From Didymodactylos carnosus (taxonomy: Eukaryota; Rotifera; Eurotatoria; Philodinida; Philodinidae): 23,642 bases of DNA. This document shows positions 11,801 to 20,342 of this stretch, in pieces. The notes under the pieces were generated by a model. It did not search any database and was not told the origin of the DNA. It saw only the letters and a program-made list of their open reading frames with translations. The DNA lies in assembly GCA_905250885.1 (NCBI GenBank), contig CAJNOQ010002576.1:1-23642 (forward strand). The letters run 5' to 3'. The position numbers were made by a program, and so were the translations under genes. Each line of letters begins with the position of its first letter. Position 1 is the stretch's first letter.

Positions 11801-14800
11801 AATATTTTACCCATATTTTCCGATGCTACACGTTTAGCCGGTGTGTGATAAGTTTCCGGCGAATTGGTAACATTTGAAGAAGCTTGATGATGTCGCACAC
11901 GAGAGGCTGCCACAGGATTAATTTTATGCTGATCAGCTACAAAAGAAAAACAATAAAACTTGGATATTTGTCATAAACTGGAATGAACAATAATACCTTT
12001 CAATTGTTCACTGTTTGTTGCTCCTGCTGTTGTATAATCGTGAATTAATCTCGGATCGTACATATTGAATAACTGAGGTCCGGATGCTGGTAGAGAATTA
12101 TAATACGGCGAATATGGTAGAGCACCACTAGCAATGAAATCATGAGGATATAATAAAGATGCAACATTGGCATGCGGATGGACATTTGTTGGTATAGATC
12201 CAGAGGCTTGGGATGAAGAACCACTACTTTGTGTCTCATTAGATAAGACAATTGATGTTGATGACTGTTGTTGTTGTTGTTGCTGCTGCTGCTGCTGCTG
12301 CTGTTCACTTCCTCTGCCAGATGAAGATGGATGTCTGAAACAAAAAGAAACAAACTATAATAATGAATAATCTAAAGATATCATGAATTACCTTTCACTG
12401 ACTCCTGAAGTTAAGTACTTTGATGTAACAAAATCTGCTCTTAGTGTTTCAAATGTTTCAGCTGATATGATATCTTGTGAACCAGTCGGAAGATTAGCCG
12501 TTTTCATCGGTGAGCTTGTTGTAGTCAATGATGTCGACGATGTGGTCAGACTTGATGGTGGTTTTTGCAAATGATACGAATGTGAAAATGCGTGATGAGG
12601 ATACAGCACTGGGGACTTTACATTTTTATAATCTGACTGGTATCCTGAACGATATTGCTCTCGCTGTTGCAACAACAATGGATGTTGTTCATTGACAACC
12701 GCTCGATCTAAAGTTTTTGAAGAGCCCATTTTTGGCGAATCAATCATCAATTGTCGAAATTGTTGTTCATCTTGTTGTCGTGGGCTAAAATGGGTGTGAG
12801 AACTTTTATGGGACGTGTCAACAGCAATTGGCTTGGACGAGGAAGATGGCGATAACCTTGTGGAAAGTGGGGTGCCTTTCATTATCGATCCTTTATATAA
12901 CGTTGTTGCTGATGTCTTAGGAGGTGAAGACGACGCTGAGGTAGTGTTTGCTGTTGTCGGTGTGGTTTTTAGTGTTACTAAAGGTGGTGGTTGAACTGAA
13001 GGAACAATCTGTTGAGAAGGCGGCCGCGCAACGGTAACTGTGAAGTTTTTTTCACTCATTGTTGTGGCATTACGTTTTTCCGTTTCATTCAAAGTATTTG
13101 ATATTACTTTTTCGACAAGTGACGTTATTGTTGTTAAATTTCCACTTCGAATTTTTTCATTATCTTCTACATGCTGTTGATTTTGTTCATCGATTATCAT
13201 TTTTGTTGATTCATTACTATCTTCATTGATTGTTTTTAGATCGTTATCATCTTCACAAACGACTAAAGTACTTATTCGAACGGCGTCAGAATCGCATTCA
13301 GAATAATTTTCATCTTCTTCATTTTGTTGTTGCTCTTTAATTTCAGTTATTCTATCGGCAAGCTACAAAAACGTGATTACATGACATTAATATTTACGTG
13401 AGAAAAACAGAAAAGTTTAAATATACTTGATTTTCATTTTCATTTTCATCTTTTTGAGCTACCGTTGTTTTGTCTAATTGAGATGGTTGTTTTATATAAT
13501 ATCCACCACAGTTTTTTTCGCTTCTTTGAATATTTTTAGCTATTTTCAACCAATCTTCACCGTCTACCAAATTAACTACAAACAGAAGAAAAAAATAGCA
13601 TCAATATCCAATCCGAACGAACGAGATTTTATTAATATTCGAATTTATTTTTATTTATGCTTATTGACATAAAGATAAAATCATTCAGTAGCTACTATAA
13701 AATTAAATAAAAGTTTGAGCATTTACCTTCTTCATCGTCGTCGCTAGGTTTTTCATTTAATATGATTGTAATTTCACTTCCATCATCATTCAGTCGTTCT
13801 TTATCGTCTTCGATATTCACACTATTTGCCTCAGTATGGGCATTTCTCTTCTCCGTTGGTTCGCCATCTTCCTTCTCATCTTCATCTGGTTCATTTTGTT
13901 GAACAGTACGATAGATTTGTTTTATTTGAACAATAAGTTTATCATAACATCGTGGACAACAAGTTGTGCACTTGATCGGTATTTCTATAAAAAAGAAAAA
14001 AAATTAAAAAATGAGCTAACAGAACTATAAATTTCAAAACAAAGAACAAGAAACTTGAAAGGAATTTTAGCTACATACCCAATGAACGGCGAATCGTTTC
14101 TCGTTGCTCATTTGATAATTCATTCCATTTCGATGGAAAAGCTTTCAATTTATTTTTTCGATTCTTCTTTTTCCCAGTTTTTTCTGATACAATTGTTGTA
14201 CATGAAATAACTTGGCATTGACTAAGAACAATTAAAAGATAAAATGCTTTTCTAAAGTCAAGAAAGGAAATACTCACTTTTTATTTGAACGTTTGTCACT
14301 ATCCTCTATTAGATCTAGATAGGTGAAATAAATACAAATGTTATGAGAATAGAGAATAATTACACATGAACAAACATACCAGCTGATTTTGTTTGATCTT
14401 TGCCACGAAATTCATCCAAATTTTTGTCACTGAAAATGAAAATATTATAATTTATTCAATCTTTCTTGAATTTTATTCAAATAAATACCTGTCAATCGAA
14501 TCAACGGTACGATCACTGTCCTAAACAAACCAAAGGCGTATAATCCAATAAACAATATTCAAAAAAATAGAATAAAAAAACCTTGACCAATTTCAAACAC
14601 AAACTGTGTACAATTTCAGAACCGTGGTAGTAACTCTATCTATATAATTTTACAAAAAAACTTGCAACTTTAACAAGAATATCTCACTTTTTGCAGCGGG
14701 TTAACTTGTCCACTAGTCGTATTTTGTACGTTTAGTTGTTGTGATGATGATGACGTTGTGATTGCAGTTGTTACTTGTTTTGTTCTACGTCTTGTTTGTG

Positions 14801-16704
14801 TTTGTTTTCTCAATAGATTTTTGTAATTCTCTGCTTTCTTTGTCATGTAATAAAACATGATACAGTCTTCGGTTGTTTTATTCTCTAAAAACGATGCTAT
14901 GAAACTAAAATTTTTTGGTGATTGTGTAAATTTTTCAATAAATATTTGTTTTTCCTCAACTGAAATAGAGAATTAAATAGCATATGAATGAGAAAAGATG
15001 AGAATAATGACTACTCACATGTCCAATAGGCCATTTTTGTATGGCGTTTCCAAAATTCAGCTACGTCACCTTGTATCAAACCATTTCGATTATAATACTC
15101 GTGTTTTCTTTGCCAACGATCGTAGAGAATTGGTGGAATAACTGATAATCGTCTCATCTTACGTTCTTCTTCTTCAATTTCTTGTAAACAATCAGCAACT
15201 TGTTCTAACTCTGCTTCACTTCTAACATAATTCATGTTACTGGTATTATTATTTCCATTACTCGTATTATTATTTGTGTTATTTGTATTCGAATTTAACG
15301 GTTGTCCACTTGTATTTGCATTGGTCAAATTAGTCGATAATGTTGTACGATTACCAGTGCGCTGTAATTTTTCTTTATCTTCTCGAATTTTACGAAATTC
15401 TGGAAATGTTTTTTCAAAACAATCACGATACTGTGTTATATCGCTTTGAATCATCTGCTTTTCTTGTTTTTCAATCTTCTTTTGCCATTGTTGATACAAT
15501 GTATCATATTGGTCACTTTCAAGTTTAGTACGACGTAAGTGTTTATCACGACTTTTTTTCAATAATAAAAACAGTTTATGTTTTATCACACCATGATACC
15601 TGAAATAAAACAGACGAAAATGCAAGATGTAGACAGATGATGGTTTTGAATAAACGAACTATCTATCATTCATGATCACGTACCGTTTTCGAACTTTTTG
15701 AATTGAGTCAATATCGGACGGTTCATTATATAACGGCATTGTCAAATCAACATTATTATTTAATTGATTAAAAACCTTGTGACCGTCTTCAGCTTTTTTC
15801 TGCAAATATATACAAAGGAGTTCGATAATTTTACAATAAATTTTTGTTTCGTATTTTACCCGATTTTCATGTAAAATTTTTTCTATTAATGTTTGTGATC
15901 CATTTGACTTTGTGTGATCATAAATTTCATTTTCTTCTTCGCATGCAGCAGATTGTTCGGCTTGATTTTTTATTTCTTTCTGTAAAAGAAATAAGCATAA
16001 ATAATGAATGTTTGAGAGGGCTTGGCGCAAGATTAAAACGAACTTGATTTTGTTTTGCACGATTTAAACGTTTTTCTGTTGATTCTATTTCATTTTCTAA
16101 CTTTAGTATCGATGCTCTAATCGATGTTGTATCTTTAACAGATGAATCATGTTGTTTTGTATCTTCCGGAGTTGGCGATATAGCCTCAGTTAATGGTTCA
16201 TAAACAGATTCCTACAAATGAATGAAATTATTAAAGTATAGTCAAAGAAAAGATGGAGTATTCAAAGCAAACCTTTTTTACGTCAATACTTAATGGCAGC
16301 AGCTGTGGATTCACAGATAAACTTGCACCCGCTACGTAACGTGCTCGTTTTGAGTGTTCATCAACATGTGGTCCCATGGCACACTGAACAATGGGCAAAT
16401 AAAACGGATTCAACCTAAAATCAGTTCGATAATAATAACAATAAAAAATATGCATCCTTTATAAACGAACCTTTCGGGGCTTCCATAATGATTATGATGA
16501 TAATTACTAAGTAGAGACGGACGACGATTCAGACTTAATGATGAATCAACATTGTTGCCACCAAAACGTCCTTCTCTCTGATAGAATAAAATTAAATATG
16601 ATAGAAAACGTCCTCTTATTCTTATGCAATAATATTACCTGTTGAAAACTTGTGGGATAACTATTAAATTGAGCAGTAGACATAAAAGGCGGTTGTCTCG
16701 ACAT
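5830..16704 (-). CDS. NCOR: NCoR/SMRT-type nuclear receptor corepressor, 30 coding exons, 2202 residues
   Basis: Nuclear scaffold that in known family members links unliganded nuclear receptors to HDAC3, TBL1 and GPS2. Exons: 16704-16639, 16577-16471, 16414-16273, 16211-16044, 15979-15860, 15799-15684, 15599-15019, 14959-14688, 14520-14489, 14429-14380, 14314-14278, 14221-14079, 13984-13727, 13575-13427, 13362-12392, 12334-11997, 11936-11811, 11751-11586, 10528-10402, 10332-9897, 9745-9624, 9561-9520, 9455-9335, 9268-9077, 9011-8913, 8854-8768, 8707-8591, 8517-8406, 7239-6297, 6198-5830. All introns are GT..AG and phases agree; total 6609 nt. Seen: RRPSLLS (40-46), coil (134-161), PLYNEPSD (223-230), DAD/SANT1 (366-490), split SANT2 (594-726), then Q/S/H/N-rich sequence. 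Human NCoR1 and SMRT are about 2440-2525 residues. The start has an in-frame stop 15 bases upstream (16719-16717) and A at -3; the next Met is residue 8. Least certain are the exon 20 donor (GTGCGT) and the weak exon 26 acceptor. The family call is near certain; the C-terminal exon set is likely but unproven without cDNA. Confidence 0.9.
6795..6818 (-). other. GSITQGSP repeat motif (residues 1907-1914)
   Basis: Nearly identical to the vertebrate NCoR/SMRT GSITQGTP repeat, inside exon 29, a 314-codon Ser/Gln/His-rich exon. It ties this far-downstream exon to the same gene. It lies after the CoRNR-like motif, whereas in vertebrates these repeats lie mostly before the receptor-binding boxes. Confidence 0.8.
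7505..7975. repeat. Degenerate minisatellite with ATCTTAAAA core
   Basis: Six copies of [AG]T[AC]TTAAAA-type core: about 7519, 7599, 7630, 7832, 7886 and 7949. Neighbouring copies share more: GTTATGATCTTAAAAC twice (7594, 7625) and units with a GCTATGGCA-like lead and ACTAGTA spacer between 7790 and 7960. Spacing runs about 30-60 bases, so this is an old, diverged array. Confidence 0.5.
8058..8347. repeat. Direct repeat pair, about 50 bases each, in intron 28
   Basis: Copies at about 8058-8112 and 8297-8347 share GGAGTTYCACATTWTA, then CCTC, a GGGCTG and CAAGATTTTT. Inverted partial copies (GTGGAACTCCT at 7329, GTGAAACTCCT at 7669) lie on the left side of the same intron, so a decayed foldback element is possible. 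Confidence 0.5.
8622..8648 (-). other. CoRNR-like nuclear receptor interaction motif FEYLIRDEL
   Basis: Residues 1710-1718 in exon 27 read FEYLIRDEL, against LEDIIRKAL in vertebrate NCoR; the consensus is L/I-x-x-I/V-I-x-x-x-L/I. It has F for the first Leu and L-I for I-I. Its place in the C-terminal third fits the receptor interaction domains. It is the best of four candidates in the protein; binding is inferred. Confidence 0.5.
10529..11585 (-). other. Intron 18 (1057 bases), second longest in the gene
   Basis: Most introns here are about 55-95 bases, so this one stands out. No exon-like open segment with fitting phase was found in it. It carries a MITE-like element (10979-11218) which accounts for part of the excess length; the rest is unremarkable AT-rich sequence. 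Confidence 0.7.
10979..11218. mobile_element. MITE-like element in intron 18
   Basis: About 240 bases bounded by inverted ends AACCCTGATCCGACC (10979-10993) and, read on the other strand, AACCCTGATTCGTCC (11217-11203): 13 of 15 match. There is no coding capacity. Next to the right end is a perfect 10-base-arm palindrome (11179-11200, CTGGGGTCCG and its complement around CA). Flanks TCAA and TTAA may be a decayed target duplication. Confidence 0.6.
11997..12334 (-). other. Exon 16 with a 13-glutamine tract
   Basis: Codes for a Ser/Gly lead, 13 consecutive Gln (12303-12265: seven CAG, then five CAA, one CAG), then a Ser/Pro/Tyr-rich stretch. The pure CAG run of seven units can slip in replication, so length polymorphism is plausible. 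Other Gln tracts in the protein lie in exon 23 (8), exon 29 (10, after three His) and exon 30 (interrupted). Confidence 0.8.
12868..12891 (-). other. GSIMKGTP repeat motif (residues 905-912)
   Basis: Matches the GSI-x-x-G-T-P motif repeated through the middle of vertebrate NCoR and SMRT (for example GSITQGTP). It sits in the low-complexity exon 15, where alignment is otherwise weak, so it supports continuity of the gene model past the SANT region. Confidence 0.8.
13490..14133 (-). other. SANT2 histone-interaction domain, split by an 86-residue insert
   Basis: Helix 1 is in exon 12 (SKWNELSNEQRETIRRSL, W596) and helices 2-3 are in exon 14 (NLVDGEDWLKIAKNIQ then RSEKNCGGYYIK, W706). The second half aligns with vertebrate SANT2: a GLVEHGRNW-like lead, W..IAK, and a Cys near the start of helix 3. 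Exon 13 lies between the halves. Without it the Trp-to-Trp spacing is 25 against about 19 in human, so the rejoined fold has a few extra residues. The domain is degenerate and needs a structure prediction; confidence is moderate. Confidence 0.6.
13727..13984 (-). other. Exon 13: symmetric phase-1 exon, CxxCCxxC plus acidic tail, likely cassette
   Basis: 258 nt, exactly 86 codons, phase 1 at both ends, so skipping keeps the frame. The acceptor has a long T-rich tract before ATAG; the donor is G|GTAAAT. It encodes CTTCCPRC (C617, C620, C621, C624), a basic/hydrophobic helix, then a run dominated by Asp/Glu, ending in ITIIL followed by SDDDEE, which resembles a SUMO-interacting motif. It is open throughout, which supports it as a real exon. 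Alternative use is inferred from phase and position only. Confidence 0.6.
14790..15223 (-). other. Deacetylase activation domain (DAD) with SANT1
   Basis: Residues about 366-490 across exons 7 and 8 (intron 15018-14960 excluded). It reads RSEAELEQVADCLQ, then RRLSVIPPILYD, then YWTFEEKQIFIEKF and FYYMTKKAENYK, aligning closely with vertebrate NCoR/SMRT. The DAD binds and activates HDAC3 through an inositol tetraphosphate bridge. The contact residues known in SMRT (Lys in PKNF; Tyr-Tyr and Lys-Lys in YYxTKK) are all present here as K449, Y470, Y471, K474 and K475. A low-complexity Asn/Thr linker (about residues 325-363) precedes it. Confidence 0.95.
16044..16127 (-). other. Predicted coiled coil, GPS2/TBL1-binding position
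   Basis: Residues about 134-161 at the end of exon 4 form a heptad-like amphipathic helix (ASILKLENEIESTEKRLNRA). In SMRT and NCoR the helix at this position forms the RD1 complex with GPS2 and TBL1. The match rests on position and heptad pattern plus the aligned sequence that follows in exons 5-7. Partner binding is inferred. Confidence 0.7.
16506..16526 (-). other. RRPSLLS motif near the corepressor N-terminus
   Basis: Residues 40-46 read RRPSLLS, followed by Asn-Tyr and a His/Asn-rich stretch. Vertebrate NCoR1 and SMRT carry the same RRPSLLS block, followed by a short acidic/aromatic stretch, close to their N-termini. With the coil and DAD downstream it anchors this as the true N-terminal end of the protein. 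Confidence 0.85.
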
Positions 16705-17837
16705 TCTTCTCCTGACTTAAACAAGTTCAACTACATTTAGAGCATCATACAAATTTTTGACAAGAATTTAAAGAAAATAAAGCAAATCATTCCACAAATC
16801 TGCAATGATAAATCCATGTAGTATTCTGAGAAATCGGCTTTCCTCCTGAAAGTTACTGAACCATATTCGTTAATGAATCGTACTTTTAGCTCATCCTTAG
16901 AAGTTTCATCACGAAAATATTTTGTAGAAGTGTGCTACAAGATTTAGAATTAACGTATAAGAAAGAGTATTCAGTGCACTTTGTATAAGCTTGTACTACA
17001 CATGTTACTTTGGTCTTGGAGCAGCAATACTTGCTGTTGCTATATTTTGTTTGTTTGCGCGTCTGCAGTTTGCACGTTTTTCATTGGTGACCGCTCGTGT
17101 CCAATCATATAGCCGCAAAAAAAGCTGTTCGACTTATACTATTTTTATCCAAAAGCTCAAACCTTCTTTTTCAGAGGCTTAGACTACGTCTCGGGTGCTA
17201 AACCTTACTTCAGAAGGTTTTTGCTGCATTCTTGTGTAGAGGTCGTTATATACAACTGATTTTATTCGCTGATAGACAAATAACCGAACTGCAGATTGTC
17301 GCAACACAAGTCACATGCCTTATAATATGTAAAGATGCACCAGAAGTGAAAGGGCACTTGATACATTGAGTGCAGTACTTTCAAGGTCAGATATTGTTGC
17401 CAGATGAACTGAAGAGTCAACTACGTTGCATGAAGACTGGAAAGTCGACTGAGTGAAAAACACGACACATTAGAGACTGAAACTATTTTCGTGGCTTTAC
17501 CTCTGTGGCTGATTTCGTATTTAGAATAAACGTTAAAGGTTTGAGGATTTGATCAATTAGCACTTTGGTATATGTTTTCTAATAGTTTTACTTTAGTTCT
17601 AAACAAATGTTTTATTTGAAGCTTGGTAAACTTTTCAATAAATATTTTTTTGGAGTTGTACTGTGTGCTCATAGAAGTATGATTGTACCTAATTATATGT
17701 TTTTGTAATGTGTATATGTATGATGTGATGGAAAGAATGTGTAAGGGAAGTTAAACAAGTCTAACCTTTGTCTTTAGTCGATGATGTGTGTCTTTGTTGA
17801 CATTCTCATCTTCGAAGGGTGACTCATACTCCATTAT
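16705..17837. other. Upstream flank of the corepressor gene, promoter not resolved
   Basis: Should hold the 5' UTR and promoter of the minus-strand gene. A splice acceptor-like TTTAAGTCAG ends at 16712, eight bases before the start codon. The open frame at 16991-17182 has a Leu/Ala/Phe-rich start but no family resemblance. No clear TATA box was placed. Confidence 0.5.
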
Positions 17838-18800
17838 CTATATATATATATAATAGAGAACTAGCAAATAATAGGATATCTCTCACATGCAGATCTTTCT
17901 TTTCTATCGACCCGGTGAAGCCCAAAAAATGTCTGCATATGCACAGATCAAGACTCTGTATCATACTCTGTCCTGAATCTGGACTCTTGATGACTCTGTT
18001 CAGAGCCTGGTCTAGATATATATCATTTGAAGACTCTTAGCAAGAGTTTCCAGTCTTGACACTCTTGGCAAGAAGCTTGGTACCGAATCAGGACAGAGTA
18101 TCAATACTCTTGAACCCAGGTCAGAGTCTTAAAGAGAAAATCTTGAAAATCAGTACGAACTCTTGACACCCTATGAATCACCGTTTGTACGTTTTATTTG
18201 CTTTTACCTAGTACAATAATCCATAAATTTTTGTTTTACATGATAAAAATAAACGTAAAAACGAAAATATTTTAATTCAAAAAAATATTGAAACACTAGA
18301 GTTAACGGACAACTTAAACTGCAAAATAAAAATAAGTTTTCTTCTAAAACAAATAGCTGACGTTTTATAATGCTAAAACAAGTTTTTAAAAGAACTCAGT
18401 AGTAAGAAACTGTCTTTTAAACAGGCCTACTCTGCTGTTTTCTTTGTTTAGTAATACTCTTCACTTCTCCGACGATTTTCCGAAATACTGGCATCAAAGC
18501 ACTCCACGTGAAAAAGAACCTGCGTCCTCTCAATTATTCCTAAACTATGGCTTTGAGTGAATGTATATTGTGTGCTCCTTTTTTTGTCGTGTATTTCTTA
18601 CAGAACAAACAAGAGTCAGAAGAGAGTCAGTTAGAGTCCAGATCCTAGTAAGAGTTGTCAGAGTTCAGACTCTGAACAGAGTCGTCAAGAGTCCAGATTC
18701 AGGACTGTATGATATAGAGTCTCGATTTGTGTGGGATATCTTATGTGAAAAAAGATATTTCCTTATTTGCAAGTTCTCTAATATATGATATATATAGGCA
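17838..18800. mobile_element. Foldback element, about 960 bases, with GACTCT subterminal repeats
   Basis: The left arm (from AATAGAGAACTAGCAAATA at 17852) and right arm (complement TTAGAGAACTTGCAAATA near 18786) are inverted, as are TCCTGAATCTGGACTCTTGA (17971-17990) and its partner near 18693. Both arms carry many short GACTCT/AGAGTC motifs. The interior (about 18120-18600) shows no coding sequence. Confidence 0.65.
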
Positions 18801-19978
18801 ATACTATCTATGCAATCACTTGCTCCTAGAAGAGTTAAGTCGACTGAGTGAAACTCGAGGAGACTTATTGCTTTCCACTCCGTCGTTGCCTAGCAAAATT
18901 CTTTCTTTTCACACTATGTTTTCTCGTTCGAGTCAGCCACTCGCTTCTTTGTTATCTCTAATCATACAGATTTGGGAAAAAGATGATTCGAAAGTGTAGG
19001 GGAGTAGATGACACAACGGAAGTTAGTTTTCGAATATTTGTTTTAGTTATAGCGGATTAGTGCCACAAAATCCGTATATTTTTTAGAAAACTAGCGTTTT
19101 TCCTATGAGATAATTAGTCGTCACGTAATTCATTTCACAGTAAATATATGCTATAGTGCTTGATACGATAAAAGCTATAGTAGAATATATAACAGGATAA
19201 TGAATCAGCTGATATGTTGATGTAAATAATAGGCCGTAGAAGATACGTAAACAGTTATGACCTTGTGGATAAGTGGATGTTCAAAGGACAAGTCTGGATA
19301 AGTGGATTTTCATCCCAAAGAATTTTCGAGGAAAACCTACACGGCTGTAATCACCGTCGAAAACTGAACAAAATGGCTGGTTCAGTTTTTCCAAAAACTA
19401 TCAATTTTTTCGAAAAATTTGAGGGCTGAGGTGGACCTCAGGAACATCGAAAAAAATTTCCCTCAGAAATGAATGAAAAACACATCACTAGAATCAGAAC
19501 TCAACGCTGATTCCAAATATGTCCTTGATTTTACTTAAAAGCGTCAAGGAAAATGAAAACTCAATGATTTTTGAAAAGAGGTATTTTTGACCTCTTTCAG
19601 GTTTGAACCATCAGCTGGCTTTGAAGTGAGGTCTGAAACCTCGAAAAACATTCAGGAGTATGTAGAATTATTCACTCTATCCAAAACATGCCAAATGAGT
19701 TTTACAATAATTACTTTTGCATCAATTTTTTGCTAAAAACTGAAAAGCGACCAAAATTATAATAATCCATCATTTCATCACTATTTTTAAGCCATAGCCA
19801 AGTCTCCATCAATTGAGAGAGACACATAGGTCGATTCAAATTTTCACGCTGATTTCAATTCTGAGCTCAAAAAATAAAAAAAAGTTGCGGACTCCTGAAG
19901 ATCCGACTTATTGAATTGTTTGCTGAAGTTATAATAATTATAGGCATAACGCCTCAACATGGTAAAATGTGCAAAATG
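18801..19978. other. Gene-free stretch, right flank
   Basis: Contains the GAGGT/ACCTC palindromes (listed) and a doubled TGGATAAGTGGAT (about 19265 and 19294, period 29). No gene found. Confidence 0.6.
19426..19642. repeat. Three GAGGT..ACCTC mini-palindromes
   Basis: Short inverted repeats at 19426-19441, 19575-19597 and 19628-19642 share the same GAGGT/ACCTC arms with different spacers (2, 7 and 5 bases). No surrounding element boundaries could be drawn. Confidence 0.4.
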
Positions 19979-20169
19979 TTTTTAGTTCATTCATTCCTAC
20001 TTAGGTTACTATATATTCTAGCTTCTGTTGTTCTTCAGTGAAATAGTTTGATCCCTTTTATTCTAAGTTTGAGTCTGAAGTGATCAAACTACTGCACTTT
20101 CTAAATAGTGGTAATAACAAGAGAAGCTAGAATATATAGTAACCTAAGTGGGAATGAACGAACTAAAAA
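19979..20169. mobile_element. MITE, 191 bases, with 48-base near-perfect inverted ends
   Basis: Arms 19979-20026 and 20122-20169 match at 46 of 48 positions, starting TTTTTAGTTC. A nested 10-base inverted repeat (TAGTTTGATC) lies in the loop. The high arm identity suggests a recent insertion. No ORF. Confidence 0.75.
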
Positions 20170-20258
20170 GCATTACTGTCTTCGCTAACCATCCCCGCAA
20201 AAATTATGACAAAAGGGCTTATTCGTTACTGATTTACAATGTCCGTTACCTTTTATTT

Positions 20259-20342
20259 CCATTTTCGCCATTTTTATTTTTGCCATTTTAATTTCCGTCA
20301 TTCTTGTTTTTCGCCGTTTTAACTTTCGGTGTTTTAGTTTTG
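20259..20342. repeat. Degenerate tandem repeat, 14-16-base unit
   Basis: About six units of the type CGCCATTTTTATTTT, drifting to CGCCGTTTTAACTTTC and GGTGTTTTAGTTTT. T-rich on this strand. No link to a gene is visible. Confidence 0.5.

Noticed and set aside
12045..12353. Minus-strand ORF with Ser, Asn and His runs
   Set aside because: Out-of-frame reading of the CAG/CAA tract in exon 16; the spliced frame gives the Gln tract and joins in phase to exons 15 and 17.
16991..17182. ORF with a hydrophobic start resembling a signal or membrane peptide
   Set aside because: Only 63 codons, no conserved features, located in the upstream region of the opposite-strand gene.
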